In this document: positions 16,398 through 25,402 of the stretch, piece after piece
How positions within the stretch are numbered: position 1 is the first letter of the stretch
How the letters are laid out: each line of letters starts with the position of its first letter
Assembly (NCBI GenBank): GCA_021371955.1
Contig: JAJFVD010000015.1
Span: 16,270 to 80,269 of the forward strand
Reading direction: 5' to 3'
Origin: Bacteroidales bacterium
Lineage (GTDB): Bacteria > Bacteroidota > Bacteroidia > Bacteroidales > UBA932
Length of the DNA stretch: 64,000 nucleotides
Program-made: the position numbers and the translations under genes
The notes under the pieces: model-generated
Database searches by the model: none
Seen by the model: the letters and a program-made list of their open reading frames with translations, nothing else
Told to the model about the DNA's origin: nothing

Positions 16398-17597
16398 CTA
16401 TATTTTGCCCATCAATCCTGCAAGACCCCCTTGTGCAGTCTCCTTATACAAATGCGGAAGATCATGCCCTGTACGCTTCATTGCTTCCACCACTGTATCA
16501 AAAGAAACAAGGTGTTTTCCGTCGGAAAGAAGTGCATACATATTTGCATCAACAGCCCTTGTTGCTCCAAAGGCATTTCTCTCAATACAAGGTATTTGCA
16601 CCAATCCGCAAATTGGGTCACAAGTGAGCCCAAGGAAGTGTTCAATACCAATTGATGCGGCATATTCAATCTGTGCAGGGGTTCCCCCGAAGAGCTGAAC
16701 ACCGGCACCGGCAGCCATTGAGCAGGCAGAACCTACTTCACCCTGACACCCGACTTCTGCCCCTGAAATTGAGGCATTTGTTTTAATAATATTGCCTATG
16801 ATTCCTGCTGTTGCCAGCGACCTTATGATTCTCTTGTCCGAAAAATCATACGAGTGCTGGTTGAGGTACAACAATGCCGGTAAAACTCCGGACGAACCGC
16901 AGGTAGGAGCCGTAACTACAATCCCTCCGGAGGCATTTTCCTCTGCAACGGCAAGAGCAAAAGAGAATGTCATACTCCTTCTTTGCATTGACCCCTGATA
17001 ACCCTTAGCCTTGATATAGAAAGATGCTGCTTTTCTTGAAAGATTGAGTCCTCCCGGAAGTACTCCTTCCGATTCCAGACCCCTCTCTACGGACTCTTTC
17101 ATAACACTCCAGACCTGGGCAAGATAATCCCATATTTCACTGTTTTCGTGCACATCCACATACTCCCAGAATGATCTTCCGCTGTTTTGGCACCATCCAA
17201 GTATTTCGGCCATTTTTGAATGAGGATAAATATCTGTGCGGGCCTCTCTCACTCCTGTATCACTCAAATCTCCCCCACCAATACTGAATGTTGTCCACTC
17301 TCCCATTTTTTTACCGAGAGGGTCGAATGCTTCGAATTTCATTCCATTTGAATGCTGAGGCAAAAAGGTATCTGGCTCCCAGACAATTTTTGTCCTCTCT
17401 TTGCCAAGTACTTCAAGAATTGCTATATCTGTCATGTGTCCTTTACCGGTTGCCGCAAGGCTTCCGTAAAGCGTTACAATAAATGAAGAGGCAGCAAGCT
17501 GCCTCTTCAAAAATATAACTGATGCTTTGGCAGGAGCCATTGTATGACTACTGGAAGGTCCTCTGCCAATTTTGAAAATTTCTTTTATGCTTTCCAT
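16398..17597 (-). CDS. sdaA: L-serine dehydratase, iron-sulfur type, single chain
   Basis: Starting at the ATG at 17595-17597 the protein has 399 residues and opens MESIKEIFKIGRGPSSSHTM. It has the beta-domain start and the SSSHTMAP loop, and the cluster cysteines appear in APTCGSSGVLPA, GCQGEVGSACSMAAGA and TCDPICGLVQIPC. The enzyme converts L-serine to pyruvate and ammonia with a [4Fe-4S] cluster and is oxygen sensitive, fitting an anaerobe. A longer start at 17627 would overlap the upstream gene by 25 bases and adds nothing conserved. It is the last gene of the efflux operon, 5 bases after the P-II-like gene. Confidence 0.93.
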   Translation of the reverse strand: MESIKEIFKIGRGPSSSHTMAPAKASVIFLKRQLAASSFIVTLYGSLAATGKGHMTDIAILEVLGKERTKIVWEPDTFLPQHSNGMKFEAFDPLGKKMGEWTTFSIGGGDLSDTGVREARTDIYPHSKMAEILGWCQNSGRSFWEYVDVHENSEIWDYLAQVWSVMKESVERGLESEGVLPGGLNLSRKAASFYIKAKGYQGSMQRRSMTFSFALAVAEENASGGIVVTAPTCGSSGVLPALLYLNQHSYDFSDKRIIRSLATAGIIGNIIKTNASISGAEVGCQGEVGSACSMAAGAGVQLFGGTPAQIEYAASIGIEHFLGLTCDPICGLVQIPCIERNAFGATRAVDANMYALLSDGKHLVSFDTVVEAMKRTGHDLPHLYKETAQGGLAGLMGKI

Positions 17598-17602
17598 TCT
17601 TC

Positions 17603-17896
17603 TTATATTGCCGACTCTGCTTCCCAAACAAAGGCACGAAGCCCCTGTTTTTCGGCCGAAGAGTTTATTTCCTTTAATTCGGAAAGCAATATAGTCAATT
17701 TTTCCGGCTCTACAATCGCCATGACTGCCATGTTTATCGAAGGCCAGGCATGAGTGCCATAGTGCGGCTCTCCCTTGTCGCTGCCACGACCCTGAACATC
17801 AACCCATTTAGTAAAGCCTCTCACATCGCATTTATCGAGAGCCTGCTGAACAAGGGTGCTATGGGCCTGGTTATATATAATCATTATCGATTTCAT
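17603..17896 (-). CDS. Small P-II-like protein beside RND pump
   Basis: The 97-residue protein has a ferredoxin-like beta-alpha-beta pattern resembling P-II signal proteins: MKSIMIIYNQAH, then VRGFTKWVDVQGRGSDKGEP and MAVMAIVEPEKLTILLSEL. The region equivalent to the P-II T-loop is short and lacks the uridylylated tyrosine, so nitrogen signalling as in GlnB is unlikely. Small P-II-like proteins are found near transporters and are thought to bind small ligands. It starts 2 bases after the RND gene and ends 5 bases before sdaA. Family placement is by pattern only. Confidence 0.6.
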   Translation of the reverse strand: MKSIMIIYNQAHSTLVQQALDKCDVRGFTKWVDVQGRGSDKGEPHYGTHAWPSINMAVMAIVEPEKLTILLSELKEINSSAEKQGLRAFVWEAESAI

Positions 17897-17898
17897 AA

Positions 17899-20800
17899 TT
17901 AAACTGCTTTAAGTTCGTTAATTTTTTTTGCCCATGCTTTTCTCTTGCGCTTGATATCGCCTGCATGGAATGATGTATATATTGTAGGGATAACAATTAG
18001 AGTAAGTAAGGTCGAAAGTGTAAGACCGCCAATGATTGCTATACCCATAGGCTGCCAAATTTCAGATCCGGCTCCTATTCCCATTGCCATTGGGACCATA
18101 CCAAGAATAGTTGTTGATGTAGTCATGATTACCGGGCGTAAACGTGACTTGCCTCCGGATATTACAGACCGCTTAACTGAAGCTCCCCTTTCTTTGTTAA
18201 GATTGATATAGTCTATGAGCACAATTCCGTTCTTTACCACAATTCCCACAAGCATTACAGCACCAATGAGCGCGATAAGACTGAGTGTTGTTCCGGTGAG
18301 CCATAAAGCAATGAATACTCCTGTAAATGCAAATGGAAGAGAGAACATTATTATAAACGGATCGCGGAAAGATTCAAACTGCGATGCCATTACAATATAT
18401 GTAAGGAGAATCACAAGCCCCAAAAGCGTGAACATATCGGCAAACGACTCCTGTTGCTCCTCAACCGCACCTGATACACTTGCGGTAATGAGAGGCGGCA
18501 TATCAATCTTGGCAACTGCTGCATTCACTTCTGTAGCAATATCTCCAAGCGAACGTTTGTAAACAGAACCGGTAACTTTTATAACCCTTTCCCTGTCGAG
18601 GTGTTCGATTGAAGGTGGTGCGAAGTTTTCGACAACATTTCCCAGTTCACTTAATCTTACGGCCTTGCCTTGTGCATTGTAGATTAATATATTATTAATG
18701 TCATCAACTGTAGTACGATATTTTTGGTCATTTCTCACTACTATATCATACTCCTCTCCCTCTTCCCTGAATTTTGTGGTAATAATCCCGTTTATCCGGT
18801 TTCTTACAACTGTTGCAGCAGAGGTCATGGTTATGCCGTTCATGGCAAGTTTATCACGGTCGAACTCAACCTTAAACTGAGGCATATAGTCTTCGCGGCT
18901 CAGCTTCACATCCCTGAGTCCTTCTGTTTTCTTCATGATGTCCGATACTTGTTTTGCAACTGACTCAGCATCTTCGAAGTTGTAACCAAGGATATCCATT
19001 TCAAGAGTTGTTCCTCCTGCACCCATGCCCATTCCGTTTGAGCCGCCCGGAGTAACAGTATATCTGTATACTTCCGGAGTAGCACTCAGGTCTTTCCGCA
19101 TTTCGTCCGATATGTCAAAAATATCTCTTTTTCTCTTATCGGGTTTTGAGAGTCTTGCTGTATATGTGATAATGTGGGTGCCTGATGTCCTTAACGACAT
19201 GAATACATTTGAGCCGTCGGACTGACCCAGTGAAGTCTGCAGGATTTCAATTTCCGGATACTTCTTTTTCCACATTTCAAACAGGTAGGTATTCAGTTTT
19301 CTTGCCTGCTCCACTCTTGTGCCAACCGGCAATTCAACTGTAACTCCAATTTGTGAGTTATCAGAAGCCGGGAAGAAGTCTGTACCAACTTTTGCAACCA
19401 GTACAAGGCTGGCCAAAAAGAGTACCAGAGCTCCGCCCATTACCTTAAACCTGTTATTTACACACCATTTTAATCCGGATGCATATACTCTGTCGAGTCC
19501 GTCAAGCATCCTTTCGATAGGTGCGTAGAAGTACTGGAATGCTTTCGATCTTTTAGGATCGGCCTTAAGCATTATTGACGAAAGCATTGGGGTGAGCGTA
19601 AGAGCTGCCAGTACGGATATTGAAATGATAATTGTCACAATCCAGCCAAGTTGCTTAAACATTATACCTGCCAGCCCGGAAACCATTGTAAGAGGGAAGA
19701 ATACAGAAATAATAGTTAAGGTGGAGGCAATTACGGCAACGGCTACCTCATTGGTAGCATAAATTGCTGCATCTCTTGGTTTGCTTCCCCTCTCTATGTG
19801 CGTCGTTATATTCTCCAGAACAACTATTGCGTCGTCCACAACCATCCCGATGGCTATCGAGAGCGAACTCAGGGAAATTATATTAAGCGTATTTCCCGTA
19901 ACCATAAGGTAAATGAAGGCTGCCACCAGAGACACCGGAATTGTGAGGATAATAATAAATGTTGCCCTCCATCTTCCAAGGAAGAAGAGTACAACTATCA
20001 TAACAAACAAACCCGCAAGAAGTACCGTCTCTGTAAGTGAGCTGATACTATCCTTTATAAATTCCGATGTATCCAGTACCATCTCGAGTTTTACATCGGG
20101 AGGGAGAGACTTTTGTATACCGGGCAGAGCTGCGTTAATCTTATCGGCAATTTCAACCACATTAGAGCCGGATTGTTTCTGAACAACTATTGTCGCACCC
20201 CTCTCCCCGTTTGTATAGATTTCGGTCGAGCGCTCCTTTAGAGTATCCTTAATGGTGGCAACATCCTTCATGTAAATGTTTTTGCCCATGTAGCTACCCA
20301 CAATGAGATTCTGAATCTCTTCGCTCTCCTTGAACTCTCCGTCAACGCGAACAGAGTATGTATTGCTTCCTACGTCTATGCTACCGGCAGGAATGTTCCT
20401 GTTTTCCATGGATATCAGATTGGAAAGCTGCTCTATTGACAGCTTGTATGCCTCCATTTTCTGAGGGTCGGCAGATATCTGAATTTCCCTTTGCGGCGCT
20501 CCTGAAATTGATGTTGAAGCTACTCCGTCTATTCTGTTCAGAGGATTTGCAACCTTTTCATCAAGAATCTTATACAGACCTTCCGAGCTCACGCCGGCGT
20601 GTGCAGATATGAATGCAATAGGCATCATATCGGAGCTGAATTTCAGAACAACCGGAGATTCGCAGTCGTCCGGAAGGAAGTTACGCTGCATGTCAAGTAC
20701 CGCACGTATGTCATTTACCGCCTCATCCATGTTGGTTCCGTATTCAAACTCAACTGTTATGAGCGATACATTATCCTTGGATGTAGAGGTTATTCTTTTT

Positions 20801-21030
20801 AAGTCTGATACTGTACTAAGTGATGTTTCAAGCCTTTTTGTAACATTTTGCTCAATATCCATTGCACTTGCACCGGCGTATGTTGTCATTACAGTTGCCG
20901 CATTGAGCTCAATCTTTGGATAAAGGTCAACCGAAAGCTTTGAAAACGAAAATAAACCAAGTACTACAATGGCCACAAAAATGAGGGCCGTTGTAACCGG
21001 TTTCTTTACTGAACTTTCATATATTTTCAT
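17899..21030 (-). CDS. RND multidrug efflux transporter (AcrB/HAE1 type)
   Basis: The 1043-residue inner-membrane pump has a first transmembrane segment at about 13-30, two large periplasmic loops and twelve predicted membrane spans. The helix IAIGMVVDDAIVVLENI carries the paired aspartates used for proton relay in this family. It exports hydrophobic drugs or other amphiphiles through the TolC-type channel encoded two genes upstream. C-terminal membrane segments (GIVVKNGIVLIDYINLNKERG) match the HAE1 branch, not the metal-exporting CusA branch. The operon order is regulator, TolC, fusion protein, pump. Confidence 0.95.
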   Translation of the reverse strand: MKIYESSVKKPVTTALIFVAIVVLGLFSFSKLSVDLYPKIELNAATVMTTYAGASAMDIEQNVTKRLETSLSTVSDLKRITSTSKDNVSLITVEFEYGTNMDEAVNDIRAVLDMQRNFLPDDCESPVVLKFSSDMMPIAFISAHAGVSSEGLYKILDEKVANPLNRIDGVASTSISGAPQREIQISADPQKMEAYKLSIEQLSNLISMENRNIPAGSIDVGSNTYSVRVDGEFKESEEIQNLIVGSYMGKNIYMKDVATIKDTLKERSTEIYTNGERGATIVVQKQSGSNVVEIADKINAALPGIQKSLPPDVKLEMVLDTSEFIKDSISSLTETVLLAGLFVMIVVLFFLGRWRATFIIILTIPVSLVAAFIYLMVTGNTLNIISLSSLSIAIGMVVDDAIVVLENITTHIERGSKPRDAAIYATNEVAVAVIASTLTIISVFFPLTMVSGLAGIMFKQLGWIVTIIISISVLAALTLTPMLSSIMLKADPKRSKAFQYFYAPIERMLDGLDRVYASGLKWCVNNRFKVMGGALVLFLASLVLVAKVGTDFFPASDNSQIGVTVELPVGTRVEQARKLNTYLFEMWKKKYPEIEILQTSLGQSDGSNVFMSLRTSGTHIITYTARLSKPDKRKRDIFDISDEMRKDLSATPEVYRYTVTPGGSNGMGMGAGGTTLEMDILGYNFEDAESVAKQVSDIMKKTEGLRDVKLSREDYMPQFKVEFDRDKLAMNGITMTSAATVVRNRINGIITTKFREEGEEYDIVVRNDQKYRTTVDDINNILIYNAQGKAVRLSELGNVVENFAPPSIEHLDRERVIKVTGSVYKRSLGDIATEVNAAVAKIDMPPLITASVSGAVEEQQESFADMFTLLGLVILLTYIVMASQFESFRDPFIIMFSLPFAFTGVFIALWLTGTTLSLIALIGAVMLVGIVVKNGIVLIDYINLNKERGASVKRSVISGGKSRLRPVIMTTSTTILGMVPMAMGIGAGSEIWQPMGIAIIGGLTLSTLLTLIVIPTIYTSFHAGDIKRKRKAWAKKINELKAV

Positions 21031-21044
21031 GTGATACTACTATT

Positions 21045-22070
21045 TTAGAGTGACAGATCGGCACCTGATTCAGTTACCTCAACCTTTGCCTTATCTACGA
21101 GGTTATTCATTCCGGCAACAACAACCTTTTGGCCGTTTTCGATTCCGCTGAGAATCTCGTACTGTGCACCAACGCGGCGTCCGAGCTCAACTTTTGTAAA
21201 TATTACGGTGTCTCCGTCCAAAACATAAATATATTTATCGTTTGTTCCGTGTTGCTTGATTACTGCTTTATCCGGAACAACAACTCTGTTTTTTGCTCCT
21301 AACTCAACTTTTGCCCTTGCAAACATTCCGGGACGAATCTCCATTTTAGGATTGTTTATACTCACCTGAACCTGAAAAGTACGGGAAGCAGCATCAATAG
21401 TGGGATAGATGAGACTCACCTTGCCCGGGAATTTCTGGCCCTCATAAATGTCGAGAGAAATCTCAACGGGAGTACCAATCTTTACCTTAGGGAAGAACTC
21501 CTCCGAGATGCTAATCATAATCTTCACAGGCTGGAGCTGCATAACAACAAGAATCGGCTGCCCCATTGTAAGGTCTCCGTTGTCGAAGTTCCTTTGGGTA
21601 ACAACTCCGTCAATTGGAGAGAGCAGTTTAGTATTCTTGTCCAGGTTGCGGAGACTCTCTTCGGCCACCTTTACCTGTGTATGAATCTGGTCGGACTGTT
21701 GTTTTGACACACCGCCAGCAGCATAAAGAGCATCAATGCGGGACATGTCTATTTTCAAATTTTCAATCTGAGTCTTGGCGTTGCCATAGTTAAGATTCTC
21801 CATCTGAACAAGAAGCTGACCTTTTCTTACCCTTGTACCAACCTCAACATAAATTTTTTCAATTCTCTGAGAAGCAGAACTTGAAATACTGTTCTTTGCA
21901 TATGGCTCAATGTTGCCGGTAAACTCGGCAATCTGGTTTACCATTTGTGCTTTAGCCTCGGCAACCTTCACCAAAGGAAGAGAAGAGGCCGCCTGATTAC
22001 TCTCTTTTTTTGAAGTGCAGGCGCCTAAGAATAATGCGCCAATTGCAAGAAGTAGTGTTACTTTTTTCAT
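21045..22070 (-). CDS. RND efflux membrane-fusion (adaptor) lipoprotein
   Basis: The 341-residue protein has a lipoprotein signal with lipid-linked Cys18 (LFLGACTSKK). A split lipoyl domain follows (YVEVGTRVRKGQLLVQM and LLSPIDGVVTQRNFDNGDL) with a short alpha-hairpin between its halves. After that come a beta-barrel and a membrane-proximal domain (GMFARAKVELG). It bridges the inner-membrane pump and outer-membrane channel encoded on either side. Gaps to its neighbours are 14 and 13 bases. Confidence 0.94.
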   Translation of the reverse strand: MKKVTLLLAIGALFLGACTSKKESNQAASSLPLVKVAEAKAQMVNQIAEFTGNIEPYAKNSISSSASQRIEKIYVEVGTRVRKGQLLVQMENLNYGNAKTQIENLKIDMSRIDALYAAGGVSKQQSDQIHTQVKVAEESLRNLDKNTKLLSPIDGVVTQRNFDNGDLTMGQPILVVMQLQPVKIMISISEEFFPKVKIGTPVEISLDIYEGQKFPGKVSLIYPTIDAASRTFQVQVSINNPKMEIRPGMFARAKVELGAKNRVVVPDKAVIKQHGTNDKYIYVLDGDTVIFTKVELGRRVGAQYEILSGIENGQKVVVAGMNNLVDKAKVEVTESGADLSL

Positions 22071-22083
22071 ATTATTACAACTG

Positions 22084-23427
22084 TTATTTTTCTAAATTTT
22101 CCATTCCTGTAGACTTCTCAAACTCATTTTTGGCTTTAATGAAATCGAAAAGCGTTTGATTATAATTAAGTTTTGATCTTGTGAGTGCCACTTCCGAGTC
22201 GTTTAATTCAAGCACTGTTCCAACACCTGTGTTAAAGCGCACTTTTGATATTTCGTAACCCTTCTGAGCCTGCTGCACAGCCTCTTTGTCCGATAACAGC
22301 TGAACCCCGGCGCGTCTCATTTCATTTACCGAATTTTGTACAGCCAGCGAAAGGTTCTCCTTAATGAGGTCTCTCTGATATTCCAGCTTCTGAATCCCTG
22401 CTTTAGTTTGTTTCTCCTTAAGAGACACAGATAATTTGTTAAAAATAGGAACCTGCAGAGACAAACCCACAGCAAACGAATTTGCCCATGGTTTGTTAAA
22501 TTTGAACTCCTCATTTTGCATCTGCATCTGATAGTTTGCAAATCCGGCCAGCACAGGAAGCCTTTGTGAACGAACCAGCTCATAGGTTTTGTTGAGCTTC
22601 TCCAGCTGAATGTCCATTGTTTTGAGAGTACTGTTCTCATCGACATTTAACTCTCCGTTCCAGTTGTAGTTTGCTATCTGGTCGTTGTAGCCGTCAAAGT
22701 CGCCAACTATTTCTATCGGCTGATTTATATTAACAGACATCAGGACCTTAAGCTGCATCTTTGCAAGTTCAAGTCCGTTCCTTGCCTGGGTGAGGGAAGG
22801 GGATATGTTTCTTGCTGCAACATCGGAACGAATCTTGTCATATTCACTTGCCATTCCCTGCTCATACATTTTCTTGATATTATCTGCGCTCTCTCTGGCA
22901 TTTTTGAAACTCTGCTCAAGAACCTCAATCGATTTTTGCAGCATTACAACTCCGTAAAAGCTGTTTTTCACCTGCTGAATCAAGTCCAGCTTTGTTGTCC
23001 TTGCCGACTCAAGTGCCGATTTTATCTCAATTTCCGAGAGCTGTATGTTTTTATACAGGGCCATTGAAAATACAGGCACCTGCAAAGTTCCTGTTATTGA
23101 ATAACTATTGGTAGAACCAACCTCCATCTTGCCACCCGGAAAAAAGTCCGAGAAGAAAACAGGTTTCATAATGTTATTTGTGTATTGTGCCGAGGCATTT
23201 ACTGCCGGCAACAAAGCGTTCCAATTTTCCTGTTTAAGGTAGTCTACTCTCTGTAACTCAGAGTTGGCCATTTTGATGTTCAGGTTTTCGTTTAGTGCAA
23301 TTTCGAGTGCATCCCCGATTGTGATCTTAAGCGTGTCGCCTGCCGGAGCCTGACCTCTGAGCGATGCCGCTGACAATGTGAGACTCAGAATGAGAGCTCC
23401 TGTTTTTACGATTCCTAATATTTTCAT
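22084..23427 (-). CDS. TolC-family outer-membrane efflux channel
   Basis: The 447-residue protein has a signal peptide (start MKILGIVKTGALILSLTLSA). Two repeated efflux halves are rich in long helices and contain ALNENLNIKMANSEL and the repeat-2 equivalent KVRFNTGVGTVLELNDSEV. The protein forms the outer-membrane exit duct of the tripartite pump. The spacing of 20 bases from the TetR gene and 13 bases to the fusion-protein gene supports one transcript. Confidence 0.93.
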   Translation of the reverse strand: MKILGIVKTGALILSLTLSAASLRGQAPAGDTLKITIGDALEIALNENLNIKMANSELQRVDYLKQENWNALLPAVNASAQYTNNIMKPVFFSDFFPGGKMEVGSTNSYSITGTLQVPVFSMALYKNIQLSEIEIKSALESARTTKLDLIQQVKNSFYGVVMLQKSIEVLEQSFKNARESADNIKKMYEQGMASEYDKIRSDVAARNISPSLTQARNGLELAKMQLKVLMSVNINQPIEIVGDFDGYNDQIANYNWNGELNVDENSTLKTMDIQLEKLNKTYELVRSQRLPVLAGFANYQMQMQNEEFKFNKPWANSFAVGLSLQVPIFNKLSVSLKEKQTKAGIQKLEYQRDLIKENLSLAVQNSVNEMRRAGVQLLSDKEAVQQAQKGYEISKVRFNTGVGTVLELNDSEVALTRSKLNYNQTLFDFIKAKNEFEKSTGMENLEK

Positions 23428-23447
23428 ATGTAAAATTAATATGTACC

Positions 23448-24062
23448 TTACTTATTATCTTCTTTATTCATATAGCTGTCTATTAGCTCAATACCCTTCT
23501 GAGTGGAAATGCCTCTGAAATAAAATACAACCGACTCCCGGAACATATCCTTTCTTGGAACATCTTTCGTCGGAAAAATTTCAGAATTTTCTAAGGCACT
23601 TGACACTTCAATTAAAATTTTCGCAACAAGCTCTTTGTTTATATCCTTTAGAAAAAATCCTTCTTTTTGTCCTCTTGCAAGGAATTCAGTTGTCTTTTCC
23701 TTGTGAAACTCAACAAATCTTCCGTATGTTTTCTTATAAATTTCCGGATAGAATTTTTTTAGTTCAAAAAAGAAATTGATTCTGAGATTTACCATCATAT
23801 CGGACTGATTTTCATGGAAAAACCTAACCATTTCCATTACATTCTCCGATTCTTCGATTGCTTTTTGGGTGCAATATCTCATTTTGTTCTCCAGAAAAAC
23901 CAGGCACTCTTCCAGTAAAGTTGACTTATCACTGAACTGTTCGTATAAAGTTCTCTTGGATATGCCATTTTCCGAAGCAATCTCATCCATGGTAACGGAT
24001 TTGAAGCCACGGTGAAAAAACATATCCATTGAATTTTCTATTATTCTCTCTCTAAGCTCCAT
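23448..24062 (-). CDS. TetR/AcrR-family transcriptional regulator
   Basis: The 204-residue protein has an N-terminal helix-turn-helix (SVTMDEIASENGISKRTLYEQF at about 23-44) and an all-helical ligand domain with no sequence signature. It is the first gene of the efflux operon, so autorepression released by pump substrates is the likely mode. No operator could be picked out with confidence in the A/T-rich 146-base region upstream. Confidence 0.92.
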   Translation of the reverse strand: MELRERIIENSMDMFFHRGFKSVTMDEIASENGISKRTLYEQFSDKSTLLEECLVFLENKMRYCTQKAIEESENVMEMVRFFHENQSDMMVNLRINFFFELKKFYPEIYKKTYGRFVEFHKEKTTEFLARGQKEGFFLKDINKELVAKILIEVSSALENSEIFPTKDVPRKDMFRESVVFYFRGISTQKGIELIDSYMNKEDNK

Positions 24063-24161
24063 CTGTTTTTTATATTCTTTAGGGCGGCAAAAGTAATTAT
24101 AGAAAACTTAAAAAACAAAAAAAGTTTTTATATTTTTATTATCCGATTAATAATTACTTGT

Positions 24162-24169
24162 TAAATTTG
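24162..24169 (+). promoter_or_regulatory. Candidate -7 box TAAATTTG for kbl
   Basis: TAAATTTG lies 39 bases before the ATG of kbl and matches TAnnTTTG. No clear -33 element is present at the expected distance, so support is moderate. Confidence 0.45.
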
Positions 24170-24208
24170 TAATCAGGCAGTAATAAGTCTAACTAATCAA
24201 ATACATAT

Positions 24209-25402
24209 ATGTACAATAATTTTAAGGATTTTCTCCAGACGGAGCTTGGCAGCATTGAGTCTGCAGGCCTTTTTAAGAGAGAGAGGGTAATAACAACGGC
24301 ACAACAGGCTGCCATTAAAGTGAGCACAGGACAAGAAGTACTTAATTTTTGCGCAAACAACTATCTCGGACTTTCCAACAGCCCTGTATTAATCAAGGCT
24401 GCAAAGGAGGCTCTGGATACAAGAGGCTTTGGTATGTCAAGCGTAAGATTCATTTGCGGAACTCAGGATTTGCATCTGGAACTGGAAAAGAAAATTTCCG
24501 AATTTTTCGGGACAGAGGATGCTATTCTTTACGCAGCATGCTTTGATGCAAACGGAGGAGTTTTTGAACCGCTTCTTGGCGAAGAGGACGCAATCATTTC
24601 CGATGCCCTCAACCACGCATCAATTATAGATGGCGTGAGACTATGCAAGGCTCAGAGATACCGTTATGCCAATGCAAACATGGATGAACTGGAAAACTGC
24701 CTTAAACTTGCTCAGGCGCAAAGATTCCGTCTTATTGTTACAGACGGAGTGTTCTCAATGGACGGCAACGTCCCTCCTCTTGACAGGATTTATGAACTCG
24801 CCTCTAAATACAACGCAATGATTATGGTGGACGAGTCGCACTCCGCAGGTGTTGTGGGAAACACAGGAAGAGGTGCCACAGAACTCTACAACCTTAAGGG
24901 TAAAATTGAAATTATAACCGGTACGCTTGGTAAAGCATTTGGAGGAGCAATCGGAGGATTTACAACCGGTAAAAAAGAGATTATTGCCATGCTTCGCCAG
25001 AGATCAAGGCCATACCTGTTCTCCAATTCTATCCCGCCAATGGTTGCCGCATCGGGGATTGCAATGTTTGATATGATGTCAAAGACCAATGAGCTACAGG
25101 ATAAACTTCATGCCAATACAGCATATTTCACAAAGAAAATGTTAGCTGCCGGGTTTGACATAAAGCCAACACAGTCGGCTATTTGCGCAGTTATGCTCTA
25201 TGATGCAAAACTTTCGCAGGAGTTTGCAGCAAAAATGCTGGAAGAGGGAATTTATGTTACAGGATTCTATTTCCCTGTGGTGCCAAAAGATCAGGCCCGG
25301 ATCCGGGTTCAAATAAGCGCCGGTCACGAGCCTGAACATCTTGATAAAGCTGTTGCCGCATTTATAAAAGTTGGCAAAGAGCTTGGGGTAATCAAAGGTT
25401 AA
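24209..25402 (+). CDS. kbl: Glycine C-acetyltransferase (2-amino-3-ketobutyrate CoA ligase)
   Basis: The 397-residue PLP enzyme of the alpha-oxoamine synthase family closely follows the Kbl pattern: FCANNYLGLSNSP, SVRFICGTQDLH, SDALNHASIIDGVRLCKA, DESHSAG, and the PLP lysine in TGTLGKAFGGA. It cleaves 2-amino-3-oxobutyrate with CoA to glycine and acetyl-CoA in threonine breakdown. The partner threonine dehydrogenase is not in the window. The conserved RYRYANANMDELE region favours Kbl over 8-amino-7-oxononanoate synthase or serine palmitoyltransferase. Its stop overlaps that of the convergent PspC gene by 4 bases. Confidence 0.93.
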   Translation: MYNNFKDFLQTELGSIESAGLFKRERVITTAQQAAIKVSTGQEVLNFCANNYLGLSNSPVLIKAAKEALDTRGFGMSSVRFICGTQDLHLELEKKISEFFGTEDAILYAACFDANGGVFEPLLGEEDAIISDALNHASIIDGVRLCKAQRYRYANANMDELENCLKLAQAQRFRLIVTDGVFSMDGNVPPLDRIYELASKYNAMIMVDESHSAGVVGNTGRGATELYNLKGKIEIITGTLGKAFGGAIGGFTTGKKEIIAMLRQRSRPYLFSNSIPPMVAASGIAMFDMMSKTNELQDKLHANTAYFTKKMLAAGFDIKPTQSAICAVMLYDAKLSQEFAAKMLEEGIYVTGFYFPVVPKDQARIRVQISAGHEPEHLDKAVAAFIKVGKELGVIKG

